Below are positions 43,517-51,766 of a stretch of DNA of 64,000 nucleotides, piece after piece. The stretch's first letter is position 1, and each line of letters opens with the position of its first letter. This DNA is from Rhodospirillales bacterium. Its GTDB lineage: Bacteria; Pseudomonadota; Alphaproteobacteria; Rhodospirillales; GLO-3. The notes under the pieces were generated by a model that saw only the letters and a list, made by a program, of their open reading frames with translations, was not told the DNA's origin and made no database searches. The stretch covers positions 1 to 64,000 of the forward strand of contig PIVK01000015.1 of NCBI GenBank assembly GCA_003354135.1, read 5' to 3'. The translations under genes were made by a program, and so were the position numbers.

Positions 43517-43679
43517 CTCCGGATAATGCCTGTCTCTCACCGCCATTCCAAGACCCAGTCTGTGTTTTGCCTTCACAGGGGCCGAATGATGTGTTAGAAG
43601 CCGCCCTTTCCTGGGTCTCCACGATCTGGGAAGTTCGGTTCGTAACGGATTTGGACTACGAAAAGGAAGGTCGGTACCT

Positions 43680-43883
43680 GTGCAGGTCATTGTCCGCGAC
43701 AACAACGTTGACCACGCTCTGAAAGCGCTGAAAAAGAAGATGCAGCGCGAGGGGGTGTTCCGCGAGATGAAGCTTCGCCGCTCCTACGAGAAGCCCTCTG
43801 AGAGGAAAGCCCGTGAAAAGGCCGAGGCCGTCCGCCGGGCCCGCAAGCTGGAACGCAAGCGCCTGGAACGTGAAGGCTTCTAA
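43680..43883 (+). CDS. rpsU: 30S ribosomal protein bS21
   Basis: A 67-residue ribosomal protein starting with [22 protein letters not shown], then [20 protein letters not shown] and a basic helix to the end. GGAAGG precedes the start. The TAA stop (43881-43883) coincides with the first bases of an R2 element. Confidence 0.95.
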   Translation: MQVIVRDNNVDHALKALKKKMQREGVFREMKLRRSYEKPSERKAREKAEAVRRARKLERKRLEREGF

Positions 43884-44019
43884 AGCCCGATCGGAATAAG
43901 CCGAGACACTTCGTGACGCGGCTTATTCCGTGAAAAGTCTTCTCCATTAATACGATAGAGTAAACTCGCGCGAGAATTCCGCGCCACGGCGTAGCTTCGA
44001 TTTATTACGATCCGCTCTA
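43881..44019. mobile_element. R2 element at the rpsU stop codon (copy D2)
   Basis: A 139-bp element from TAAAGCCCGATC to GATCCGCTCTA that matches the nested copy at 17186-17325 over its length. Its left part has the inverted repeat GGAATAAGCCG / CGGCTTATTCC; the right part is the AGAGCGGAT-type palindrome. TA flanks both ends. It starts within the rpsU stop codon; removal with one TA leaves TTC TAG. Confidence 0.8.
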
Positions 44020-44031
44020 GACTCCCCCCCG

Positions 44032-44226
44032 TCCAAGAACGCCCACGCCGCCGTCTACTTCTTCTATGGCGCTGTGCTGGGCATGATCGCGTCTCACTAT
44101 TGGGGCGGGGACACGGGCCACATCGCGGGGCTCATAGGCTTTGCCGTCGGCCTGGCGCTGGCCCGCTGGACACCATTCCCCCGAATGATCCCCATTTTTT
44201 TAATATATTCTAGCTCTCTACGGTGA
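44032..44226 (+). pseudogene. Membrane protein fragment next to R2
   Basis: A frame without a start codon encodes AHAAVYFFYGAVLGMIASHY and HIAGLIGFAVGLALARW before a TGA at 44224. The two hydrophobic helices and the codon use look like coding DNA, but the reading frame runs back into the R2 element with no ATG, GTG or TTG. I take it as the 3' end of a disrupted small membrane protein gene. Confidence 0.45.
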
Positions 44227-44341
44227 CTCTTCTGATTCCGGGCAAGGTCATAAGAATTTTAGGGTCTTTTCTCGGCCGGCAAAATCCGGTATATATTCGC
44301 AAATGAAGAAATACGAATATTAGGATCGGGAGTTTCACAAT

Positions 44342-44776
44342 ATGAAGATTTCCACCATTCTGGCACGCAAAGAACGAGATGTGCTGACGTTGCGTCCCGA
44401 GGACACCGTCCAGACTGCCGGGACCCTGCTGGCGACGAACAACATCGGCGCCCTGCCTGTGCGGGACATGCACGGCAACCTGATCGGCATTCTGTCGGAG
44501 CGCGACATCATCCGCGGCATCTACCGCCAGGGTATCGAGATCATGAACCAGGCGGTTGGTGACCTCATGACCCGCGGCGTCAAGACCTGCACGCCGGATG
44601 ACGACGTTAAGGAGGTCCTCGAGGCCATGTCTGTGGGGCACTTCCGCCACATGCCGGTGGTTGAAAACAGCCGTTTGATCGGCATGGTGAGCCAGGGCGA
44701 CGTGGTCAAACTTCGGCTCGAGCAGTCGGAGATGGAAACCGGCGTCATGCGGGATATCGCCATCGCCAAGTGCTGA
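44342..44776 (+). CDS. CBS-domain pair protein
   Basis: A 144-residue protein made of two CBS motifs (LRPEDTVQTAGTLLATNNIG with ALPVRDMHGNLIGILSERD, and CTPDDDVKEVLEAMSVGHFR with HMPVVENSRLIGMVSQGD). Such pairs bind adenine nucleotides and sense energy state or act as stand-alone modules. No partner is fused. An unusually AT-rich stretch lies upstream. Confidence 0.92.
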   Translation: MKISTILARKERDVLTLRPEDTVQTAGTLLATNNIGALPVRDMHGNLIGILSERDIIRGIYRQGIEIMNQAVGDLMTRGVKTCTPDDDVKEVLEAMSVGHFRHMPVVENSRLIGMVSQGDVVKLRLEQSEMETGVMRDIAIAKC

Positions 44777-44913
44777 CCCTCGGGGGAAGGTCCCTTTGCG
44801 GAAGGCCCAGCCCAACCGGCGGGACCTTTGGTGGCTGTGCATGAACGGGGCTTGGGACTGTGGGAGAGTACCGCTCTTGGACGACCTTGAGCGTATCCCC
44901 GGTCGCGCGGCCT

Positions 44914-45348
44914 TTATTCCGCAGGGGGGGCCGAAGGAGGCGGCAGGGACTTGATGAAAGCCTCGACAAGCTCCCGCTGTTCAGGGAACAGGCCGAGCAG
45001 GGTCTTCTTGCCCAGCATGATGTCCTTGATCACCGGCCGGGCGATGACGGCGCCCATGGTTTCGATCATGAGAGTCTTGCCAACACCGGTCGACGTGGCC
45101 TGAAACAGGGATTCGCGCCCCGCTTCGGTCAGCGTGTAGGAGAAATCGAATTCTCCGTTGGAGTAAGTGGCGTCGATGTGGGCTTTTTCGACCGTCGTCT
45201 CATTGAGGACGAAACGCACCTCGGCCATGTGACCGGTGGGACGGGCCGGCGGTTCGCCCGGAACGATCTTGAATAACGCATACAGCCCCCCCATCACGAG
45301 GACGGCAACGAGCAGCCCTACGACTTCCAGCTTGATCCCGATCCGCAT
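44914..45348 (-). CDS. Membrane-anchored protein with SecDF P1-head-like domain
   Basis: A 144-residue protein with one N-terminal helix (VVGLLVAVLVMGGLYALF) and a periplasmic domain. The segment FDFSYTLTEAGRESLFQATS followed by VGKTLMIETMGAVIARPVIK follows the SecDF P1 head pattern (LT-x-x-GA-x-x-F, T-x-x-x-VGK-x-LAI-x-x-DG-x-V-x-x-P-x-I). It is not part of SecD or SecF; no Sec gene is near. Role unknown. Confidence 0.6.
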   Translation of the reverse strand: MRIGIKLEVVGLLVAVLVMGGLYALFKIVPGEPPARPTGHMAEVRFVLNETTVEKAHIDATYSNGEFDFSYTLTEAGRESLFQATSTGVGKTLMIETMGAVIARPVIKDIMLGKKTLLGLFPEQRELVEAFIKSLPPPSAPPAE

Positions 45349-45415
45349 GTTTCCTCCGCTTTCACCCGCAGCCCCTCACATACCCCGAGGGGCGGACGGG
45401 GGCAAGTGGCGAAGG

Positions 45416-45817
45416 TCACACGTCGCGCCTCAGCGCCTTCACGTCCATGGTGACAAGATGCTTGAAGACGAAGTCTTCCAGCAGAAACAAGTCCTTCAGA
45501 ATACTCTGGGCTTGCCCGCCGTCCAGTCTGCTCTGGGCGAGGCTTGCGAAATCCATGATCTCCCTGTGTTCGTCGGCGATGGCGGACAAAAGGTCGGAGC
45601 CCATGTCTTCCAGGATCGCCTCTTCCGTCGCGAAGTGATCGTTAAGGAAAGCCACCAGGGACTGGAATCCCTCCTGCACCTCAGGGGTTGAAGACTCGCC
45701 CGCCGCCCCCTGAACCAGCCGGCCTAACATCTGACCGAGACGTGCATGCTGTCGGTCGACTTCCGCAACCCCCGTCGACAGAGGACCGCCCGCATTAAAC
45801 AGTTCCGAATCCTGCAT
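45416..45817 (-). CDS. Bacteriohemerythrin-like protein
   Basis: A 133-residue four-helix protein that in this family binds O2 at a di-iron site. Ligand motifs: DRQHARL, LNDHFATEEAIL, DEHREIM and FKHLVTMD. The HxxxH pair of helix 3 has one His only (the first is Ile in IADEH), so one iron ligand may be missing. GAAGGAACCT before ATG 45817 fixes the start over the upstream opening. Confidence 0.8.
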   Translation of the reverse strand: MQDSELFNAGGPLSTGVAEVDRQHARLGQMLGRLVQGAAGESSTPEVQEGFQSLVAFLNDHFATEEAILEDMGSDLLSAIADEHREIMDFASLAQSRLDGGQAQSILKDLFLLEDFVFKHLVTMDVKALRRDV

Positions 45818-45918
45818 AGGTTCCTTCTTTCGCGCTAACCACGAACGAACGCCCCCAACCACAGGTACAAATCACATAAGAACCGCGTATTATATGCTAT
45901 ATCTGATGTGGACGCACT

Positions 45919-46140
45919 TCAATTCGGCTGTTCCGCGTCTGCGGGCAGGATATCGACGATAACGAAGCCCTGCTCGGGAGGGTACTTCGCCAGCGCCCGG
46001 CGGCGAGCGCCTTCCATATCGTCGGCCTTCATGACGATGTAGTGCTGGTCGGCCCAATCGTCGTTGAGTTCATGCTTCTCGTCGTTCCTGACCGCGGCGC
46101 GGACCTCTTCATTGTAGATCAGGATCTCAAACTTCGGCAT
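45919..46140 (-). CDS. Conserved small hypothetical protein
   Basis: A 73-residue acidic protein (KFEILIYNEEVRAAVRNDEK, then ADQHYIVMKADDMEGARRRA). It looks like a small alpha/beta domain; no family assigned. It lies alone between the hemerythrin and the pnt operon. Confidence 0.65.
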   Translation of the reverse strand: MPKFEILIYNEEVRAAVRNDEKHELNDDWADQHYIVMKADDMEGARRRALAKYPPEQGFVIVDILPADAEQPN

Positions 46141-46195
46141 GGTGCACCCCGTTTTCGTTCCCTCTTATTGTGTCGCGCCTTGAAAGAAAGACCAA

Positions 46196-46231
46196 TAAGA
46201 AAACCGGCGGAGCGCAAGGCCCCGCCGGCTC
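46196..46231 (-). terminator. Rho-independent terminator after pntB
   Basis: Read on the minus strand, AGCCGGCGGG and CTCCGCCGGTT form a stem followed by TTTTCTT, about 20 bp past the pntB stop. Confidence 0.75.
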
Positions 46232-46253
46232 CAGCCCCCGTAGGGGAAAGGGA

Positions 46254-47645
46254 TCAGCCCAGTGCGACGACGATCTCTTCCGTCATCTTCTTGGCGTCGC
46301 CGAACAGCATCATGGTGTTGTCGGCGTAGAAGAGAGGATTGTCTACGCCCGCGTAGCCGACGCTGAGCGAGCGCTTGACGAAGAGGATCGTCTGCGCCTT
46401 CTCGACGTCCAGGATCGGCATGCCTCCGATGGGGCTCTGCGGGTCGGTCTTGGCGACCGGGTTGGTGGTGTCGTTGGCCCCGACCACGTAGACCACGTCG
46501 GCGGTGGCGAACTCGTGGTTGATCTCTTCGAGTTCGAACACCTCGTCGTAGGGCACGCTGGCCTCGGCCAGGAGCACGTTCATGTGCCCCGGCATGCGCC
46601 CGGCCACCGGATGGATGGCGTAGGCCACCTCGACGCCCTCTTCCTTGAGCTTGTCGCACATCTCCCTCAAGGCGTGCTGAGCCTGGGCCACCGCCATGCC
46701 GTAGCCGGGCACGATGATGACCTTCGACGCGTTCTTCATCAGGAAGGCCGCGTCGTCGGCGCTGCCCGACTTGGCGGACTTTCCGCCCGAGGCCGATCCG
46801 GTCGCCACGGCCGTGTCGCCGCCGAAGCCGCCCAACAGCACATTGAAGATGGAGCGGTTCATGCCCACGCACATGATGTAGCTGAGGATGGCACCGGACG
46901 AGCCCACCAGCGCGCCGACGATAATCAGCGCCGGGTTGGAGAGCGTGAAACCGATGCCGGCAGCCGCCCAGCCCGAGTAGGAGTTGAGCATCGAGACCAC
47001 GACCGGCATGTCCGCGCCGCCAATGGGGATGATCAGCAGGAAGCCGATGAAGAAGCTGAACAGAGCCAGCGTCCAGAAGACAATCGGATCCTGGGTCGGG
47101 ATCAACAGCACCACCAAGCCGACGATGGCAAGCCCGAACAACGCGTTCAGCTGATGCTGGAACGGGAAGACGATCGGATTGCCGGACATCAACCCCTGCA
47201 GCTTGGCGAACGCAATCACCGAACCCGAGAAGGTAATGGCACCGATGACGAGGCCCAGCGACATCTCGATGATGCTGGCGGTGGCGATGTTGCCCGCAGT
47301 GCCGATGTTATAGGCCTCCGGATTGAAGAAGGCCGCGGCCGCTACCAACACGGCCGCCATACCGACCAGCGAGTGGAAAGCGGCCACCAGCTGCGGCAGG
47401 GCCGTCATCTGGATTTTGAACGCAATCACCGTGCCGATGGTGCCGCCGATGAGGATACCGATGAAAATCGTGGTGTAGCTCATCACGCTCGGGGCCATCA
47501 GCGTCGTGCCGACGGCGATCACCATGCCGATCATGCCGAACAGGTTGCCGCGACGGGCGAGCTCCGGCGACGAAAGGCCGCGCAACGCTAGAATGAACAG
47601 CACCGCCGCGATGAGATAGGCAAAACCGACCAAGTTCTCTGTCAT
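46254..47645 (-). CDS. pntB: Proton-translocating transhydrogenase subunit beta
   Basis: A 463-residue subunit. The N-terminal half holds about nine membrane helices of domain II; the C-terminal half is the NADP(H)-binding domain III, with IIVPGYGMAVAQAQHALREM (the GYGMAVAQA Rossmann motif), HPVAGRMPGHMNVLLAEA and GANDTTNPVAK. With PntAA and PntAB it couples hydride transfer from NADH to NADP+ to proton flow. It follows pntAB by 13 bp. Confidence 0.97.
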   Translation of the reverse strand: MTENLVGFAYLIAAVLFILALRGLSSPELARRGNLFGMIGMVIAVGTTLMAPSVMSYTTIFIGILIGGTIGTVIAFKIQMTALPQLVAAFHSLVGMAAVLVAAAAFFNPEAYNIGTAGNIATASIIEMSLGLVIGAITFSGSVIAFAKLQGLMSGNPIVFPFQHQLNALFGLAIVGLVVLLIPTQDPIVFWTLALFSFFIGFLLIIPIGGADMPVVVSMLNSYSGWAAAGIGFTLSNPALIIVGALVGSSGAILSYIMCVGMNRSIFNVLLGGFGGDTAVATGSASGGKSAKSGSADDAAFLMKNASKVIIVPGYGMAVAQAQHALREMCDKLKEEGVEVAYAIHPVAGRMPGHMNVLLAEASVPYDEVFELEEINHEFATADVVYVVGANDTTNPVAKTDPQSPIGGMPILDVEKAQTILFVKRSLSVGYAGVDNPLFYADNTMMLFGDAKKMTEEIVVALG

Positions 47646-47658
47646 TGTTCAGCCCCCC

Positions 47659-48078
47659 TTAACGCTTTTTCTTGAACATGGACAACATCCGATGGGTGAC
47701 GATGAAGCCACCAAAGATGTTGACGGACGCCAGCATCACCGCCAGCAGGCCCATAATCTTGGCGAAATCCACGCCTGCCGGCGCTGCGGCCAGAAGGCCA
47801 CCGACGATGATCACCGACGAAATGGCGTTGGTGACCGCCATCAGCGGCGAGTGCAACGCCGGGGTCACACTCCAGACGACGTAGAAGCCGACGAAGCAGG
47901 CCAGAACGAAGATCGAGAACAACTCGAGGAAGCCGAACTTCCCGCTCGCCGCGACATCGGCAACCTGGGGAACGGCGATTTGGCTGGCCTCGTTGGCAAG
48001 GCTGGCCGCGTTGTTGGCCAGCCGCCCGGCCTCATTGGCGAGCCAGGCGGCGTGTTCGGAAAAAGTCTTGGGATCCAT
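47659..48078 (-). CDS. pntAB: Proton-translocating transhydrogenase subunit alpha, membrane part
   Basis: A 139-residue subunit with an N-terminal amphipathic Ala-rich stretch and three or four helices, including FSIFVLACFVGFYVVWSVTP, NAISSVIIVGGLLAAAPA and VMLASVNIFGGFIVTHRMLS. It is the separate domain IIa polypeptide typical of alphaproteobacterial three-gene pnt operons. The ATG is 1 bp after the pntAA stop. Confidence 0.95.
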   Translation of the reverse strand: MDPKTFSEHAAWLANEAGRLANNAASLANEASQIAVPQVADVAASGKFGFLELFSIFVLACFVGFYVVWSVTPALHSPLMAVTNAISSVIIVGGLLAAAPAGVDFAKIMGLLAVMLASVNIFGGFIVTHRMLSMFKKKR

Positions 48079-48079
48079 A

Positions 48080-49234
48080 TTACTTATCCCCCGTCAGCAT
48101 GGGATGAACGACCTTGCCGTCCTTGGTCACACAGGTGCCGGTAACGGTCTCGTCCTCCCAGTTGAGCTTGAGCGATTTGCTCTCCTTGTCGACATGCGGC
48201 GACAGGAAATTGAACAGGTTCTTGGCGAAAAGCATGCTGGCGTCCTTGGCAAGGCGCCCCGGCACGTTCTCGTGGCCGACGATCTTGACGCCGTGCTTGG
48301 TCACGACCTTGCCTAGCTGGCTTAGCGGGCAGTTGCCGCCGGCTTCCACGGCCAGATCGACGATCACCGAGCCCAGCTTCATGGTCTTAACCATATCCCC
48401 GGTTACCAAGACCGGCGCCGCCCGACCGGGAATCAGCGCCGTGGTGATGACGATATCCTGGGACTTGATGTGCTCGGCCACCTTGGCCTTCTGCTTTTCG
48501 AAGTATTCGGGCGGCATTTCCTTGGCGTAGCCGCCCTCGGTCTCGGCGTCCTTCTCCATCTCGGGATCGACCTCCAGGAACTTGCCGCCCAGAGAGGCGA
48601 CCTGCTCCTTGGTGGCGGGACGAACGTCGGTGGCGGTCACCACGGCGCCCAGGCGCTTGGCCGTTGCGATGGCCTGCAACCCCGCCACGCCGACCCCCAT
48701 GACGAAGACCTTGGCCGGCGGAACCGTGCCGGCGGACGTCATCATCATCGGGAACGCGCTGCCGAATTCGTTGGCGCCGTCGAACACCGCCTTGTACCCG
48801 GCAAGGTTCGACTGGCTGGACAACACGTCCATCGACTGGGCGCGCGAGATGCGGGGCATCAGTTCCATGGCGAAGGCGGTGATACCGGCCTTGGCGTAAG
48901 CGTTCACGTCCGCCTTGTTGCTCACGGCATCCAGCCTGGCAGCCAGGACGGCGCCCTTCTTGATCATGCCGAGTTCGTTCTTCGCCGCTTCCTTGGCAAT
49001 GACCGGCGGCTGGATCTTGAGGACGATATCGGCATTGCCGAAACAGGACTTGGCATCTTTGACGATGGTGGCGCCGGCGGCCTTGAATTCTTCATCCGAG
49101 ATCGAGGCGGCAGCGCCCGCCCCCTTCTCGACCGCCACGTCCAGCCCAAGACCGACAAATTTTCTCACCACCTCTGGTGAAGCCGCAACGCGGGTCTCCC
49201 CAGGACGACGCTCCTTGGGAATGGCAATCTTCAT
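48080..49234 (-). CDS. pntAA: Transhydrogenase subunit alpha, NAD-binding
   Basis: A 384-residue soluble domain I subunit. MKIAIPKERRPGETRVAASP is the family start; the NAD site is VMGVGVAGLQAIATAKRLGA, then TDVRPATKEQVASLGG and DIVITTALIPGRAAP. It makes up the first gene of the pnt operon. About 320 bp without a gene lie upstream. Confidence 0.97.
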   Translation of the reverse strand: MKIAIPKERRPGETRVAASPEVVRKFVGLGLDVAVEKGAGAAASISDEEFKAAGATIVKDAKSCFGNADIVLKIQPPVIAKEAAKNELGMIKKGAVLAARLDAVSNKADVNAYAKAGITAFAMELMPRISRAQSMDVLSSQSNLAGYKAVFDGANEFGSAFPMMMTSAGTVPPAKVFVMGVGVAGLQAIATAKRLGAVVTATDVRPATKEQVASLGGKFLEVDPEMEKDAETEGGYAKEMPPEYFEKQKAKVAEHIKSQDIVITTALIPGRAAPVLVTGDMVKTMKLGSVIVDLAVEAGGNCPLSQLGKVVTKHGVKIVGHENVPGRLAKDASMLFAKNLFNFLSPHVDKESKSLKLNWEDETVTGTCVTKDGKVVHPMLTGDK

Positions 49235-49553
49235 ATCCGTTACTCCCCCATCGTTGTTTGGAGTGCTGTTCGGTAGATCACCGAGAGCCCCAGATGTATG
49301 CGGGGCTTTGTTTATCTACGTGCGGAGCCTTATATATCCTGTTCCGTCCCATCATCCAAGAGCGTTTGGGATGAAAGTCTCGGCAATATCTGTATTTCCC
49401 TGATTTTTTACAATACGGTTGCTGTCGTGTCAGGCGCTAAATTCACAAACCAAGTGCAACACCGGTATGGTTCGGAATTGCAATGGACCTAAAGTGCTGT
49501 GACCAACTCGACATGGACGAGCGTTACGAGATTTACCGGCAACGGAATAAGGA
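49235..49553. other. Upstream region of pntAA, with a possible IS30 scrap
   Basis: The interval should hold the pnt promoter. I see no clear sigma-70 boxes. Its right end contains the IS30-like fragment listed at 49483-49557. Confidence 0.4.
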
Positions 49554-49557
49554 TCAG
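49483..49557 (+). pseudogene. Possible IS30-type transposase N-terminal scrap
   Basis: Twenty-five codons starting at ATG 49483 encode [17 protein letters not shown], which is similar to the LTLEERYEIYRLRKEG start of IS30 transposases. The frame then runs into the antisense of the YbjQ gene. The match is short, so it may be chance. Confidence 0.3.
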
Positions 49558-49877
49558 CCCAGCTTCACGGCGGTCCCGTTGACGCTCACCATTAGCATGG
49601 ACTTCTCGTCGCCGCCGATGGCCTCGTAGTCGAGGTCGACGCCGATGATGGCATCCGCGCCCAGTTCCTTGGCCTGAGCCACCATGTCCTCCATGGCCGC
49701 GTCGCGCGCCTTGCGCAGTTCCTTCTCGTAGGAGCCGGAGCGCCCGCCGACGATGTCGCGAATACCGGCGAAGAAGTCGCGGAAGATGTTGGTGCCCATG
49801 ACGGCTTCGCCGGTCACGACGCCGACGTATGCGGTGACGGGACTCCCCTCGATGCTGTCGGTGGTGCTGACGATCAT
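49554..49877 (-). CDS. YbjQ-family (UPF0145) protein
   Basis: A 107-residue protein: [38 protein letters not shown] and [18 protein letters not shown] are the family pattern. Members form homopentamers; a heavy-metal-binding role has been suggested but not proven. It follows pepF in the same direction by 43 bp. Confidence 0.9.
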   Translation of the reverse strand: MIVSTTDSIEGSPVTAYVGVVTGEAVMGTNIFRDFFAGIRDIVGGRSGSYEKELRKARDAAMEDMVAQAKELGADAIIGVDLDYEAIGGDEKSMLMVSVNGTAVKLG

Positions 49878-49920
49878 GGTCGGTACCCCCCTTATTGAAT
49901 TGAATTTGCCGTGTGGCAAT

Positions 49921-51690
49921 TTAGCCCATGGACTCCAGTTCGTCGATCATGCCCGAGATCACCGAGAGCCCCCGCTTCCAGAAACCGGGATCGCCGGCAT
50001 CAAGCCCAAAGGGTGCCAGCAGTTCCTTATGCCGGAGCGTACCGCCGGCCTTGAGCATCTCCATGTACTTGGCCTGAAAGTCCCCGGCCCCCGAGCAGTA
50101 GACGTCGTAGAGCGAGTTCACCAGGCAATCCCCGAAGGCATAGGCGTAGACATAGAACGGCGAGTGAATGAAGTGCGGGATGTAGGCCCAAAAGTGGGCA
50201 TACTCGTCCTCGAACCGGACAGCCGGGCCAAGGCTGGCCTGCTGGACATCGAGCCAGATTTCGCCCAGACGCTCGGCCGACAGTTCGCCGTCCTTGCGCT
50301 CGGCATGGACCCGGGTCTCGAACCCATGGAAGGCGACTTGACGCACCACCGTGTTCAGCATGTCCTCCACCTTGCGCGCCAGCAGGATGCGCCGCCGGGC
50401 CGGGTCGTCCTCACCGTCCAGCAGCGAACGGAAGGTCAGCATCTCGCCGAACACGGAGGCCGTCTCCGCCAGGGTCAAGGGCGTGTCGGACATCAGCGCG
50501 CCCTGCGGGCCCGAGAGGATCTGGTGCACACCATGGCCCAACTCGTGGGCCAACGTCATGACGTCCCGCGCCTTTCCGTGGAAGTTCATCAGGATATAAG
50601 GATGCACGGACGGTACCGTCGGGTGCGAGAAGGCGCCTGAATCCTTGCCTTCGCGCAGCTCCGCGTCGATCCAGTTCCGCCCGAAGAAGCGGGACGCGAT
50701 ATCGGCCATCTCCGGGGCAAATGCCCCATAGGCATCCAGCACCAGGCGCTGAGATTCCTCCCAGCCATATTTGCGGCCCTCGTCGTCCGGCAGGGGCGCG
50801 TTGCGATCCCAGTAGTCCAGCACGTCCGTGCCGAACCACTTGGCCTTAAGCCGGTAATAGCGATGGCTTAGGTCCGGGAAGGCGTCCTCGACGGCGCCGA
50901 CCAGAGCGTCGACCACCACGTCCTCAATCTGGTTGGAGAGGTTGCGTTCCGACACCGGACGGGGATAGCTGCGCCACTGGTCCTCCACCTCCTTGTCCTT
51001 GGCCAGCGTATTGGTGATCAGCGTAAACAGGCGCGCGTTTCCCCCCAGAACCTTGCCCAGGGCCTTGGCCGCCAAGCGGCGCCTGTCGCCGTCCTTATCG
51101 GACAACAGGTCGAAGGTGCCGGAGAGCGGCAGCACCTTCCCCTCCACCTCGAAGCGCAGCCCGGCCAGGGTCTCGTCAAACAGGCGCACCCAGGCCGATC
51201 TCCCGGTCACAGCCTTCTCATGCAGCAATTTCTCCGCTTCATCGGAAAGCTGGTGATCCTTATAGAGACGCACGTCCCTCACCCAGGGCCCATAGTGCGC
51301 GGCGGCCGCATCCTCAAGCTGGCGCTCCAGCACCGCATCGTCGAGGCGATTGATATCCAGGGTAAAAAACAGGGTCTCGGTGGTGATGGCGTTGACCCGT
51401 TCGTTGACCGTCTGATGGAAACGCCCACGCGCCGCATCGCCCACATCGGCGGAAAAATAGAGTTGAGCGTAGCTCATCGCTTTGTAAAGGACCTCGCACA
51501 GATCCTCGTACTCGGCAATGGCCCGACCCAGGCCGGTGCCGTCCAGCTCCGCCAGGCAGCCCTTGTAGCGTTTGGCGAAGGCTTCGGCCCGGCACCCCGC
51601 CTCCTTCAAGTCCTCTTTCAGGGTCTCCGAGTCCGGTCCCCCATAGAGGTCAGAGAGATCCCATTCGGGCAATGCGGCTTCATTCTTCAT
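49921..51690 (-). CDS. pepF: Oligoendopeptidase F (M3 family)
   Basis: A 589-residue zinc metallopeptidase that cleaves short peptides in the cytoplasm. The active site is [13 protein letters not shown] (HEXXH), with the third ligand Glu in [11 protein letters not shown]. The N-terminal part is helical, as in the M3B family. ATG 51690; divergent from the acyl-CoA synthetase. Confidence 0.95.
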   Translation of the reverse strand: MKNEAALPEWDLSDLYGGPDSETLKEDLKEAGCRAEAFAKRYKGCLAELDGTGLGRAIAEYEDLCEVLYKAMSYAQLYFSADVGDAARGRFHQTVNERVNAITTETLFFTLDINRLDDAVLERQLEDAAAAHYGPWVRDVRLYKDHQLSDEAEKLLHEKAVTGRSAWVRLFDETLAGLRFEVEGKVLPLSGTFDLLSDKDGDRRRLAAKALGKVLGGNARLFTLITNTLAKDKEVEDQWRSYPRPVSERNLSNQIEDVVVDALVGAVEDAFPDLSHRYYRLKAKWFGTDVLDYWDRNAPLPDDEGRKYGWEESQRLVLDAYGAFAPEMADIASRFFGRNWIDAELREGKDSGAFSHPTVPSVHPYILMNFHGKARDVMTLAHELGHGVHQILSGPQGALMSDTPLTLAETASVFGEMLTFRSLLDGEDDPARRRILLARKVEDMLNTVVRQVAFHGFETRVHAERKDGELSAERLGEIWLDVQQASLGPAVRFEDEYAHFWAYIPHFIHSPFYVYAYAFGDCLVNSLYDVYCSGAGDFQAKYMEMLKAGGTLRHKELLAPFGLDAGDPGFWKRGLSVISGMIDELESMG

Positions 51691-51766
51691 GGCTTAACTC
51701 CGGATGCACATTAGGGATATAAGGGGGACATCGAACGGGCTCAACAGCAAACCTATAAGGTGGACC

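Noticed and set aside
46165-47591. Long Arg/His/Asp-rich frames on both strands across pntB
   Set aside because: They are shadows of the pntB reading frame in GC-rich DNA, with composition unlike real proteins.
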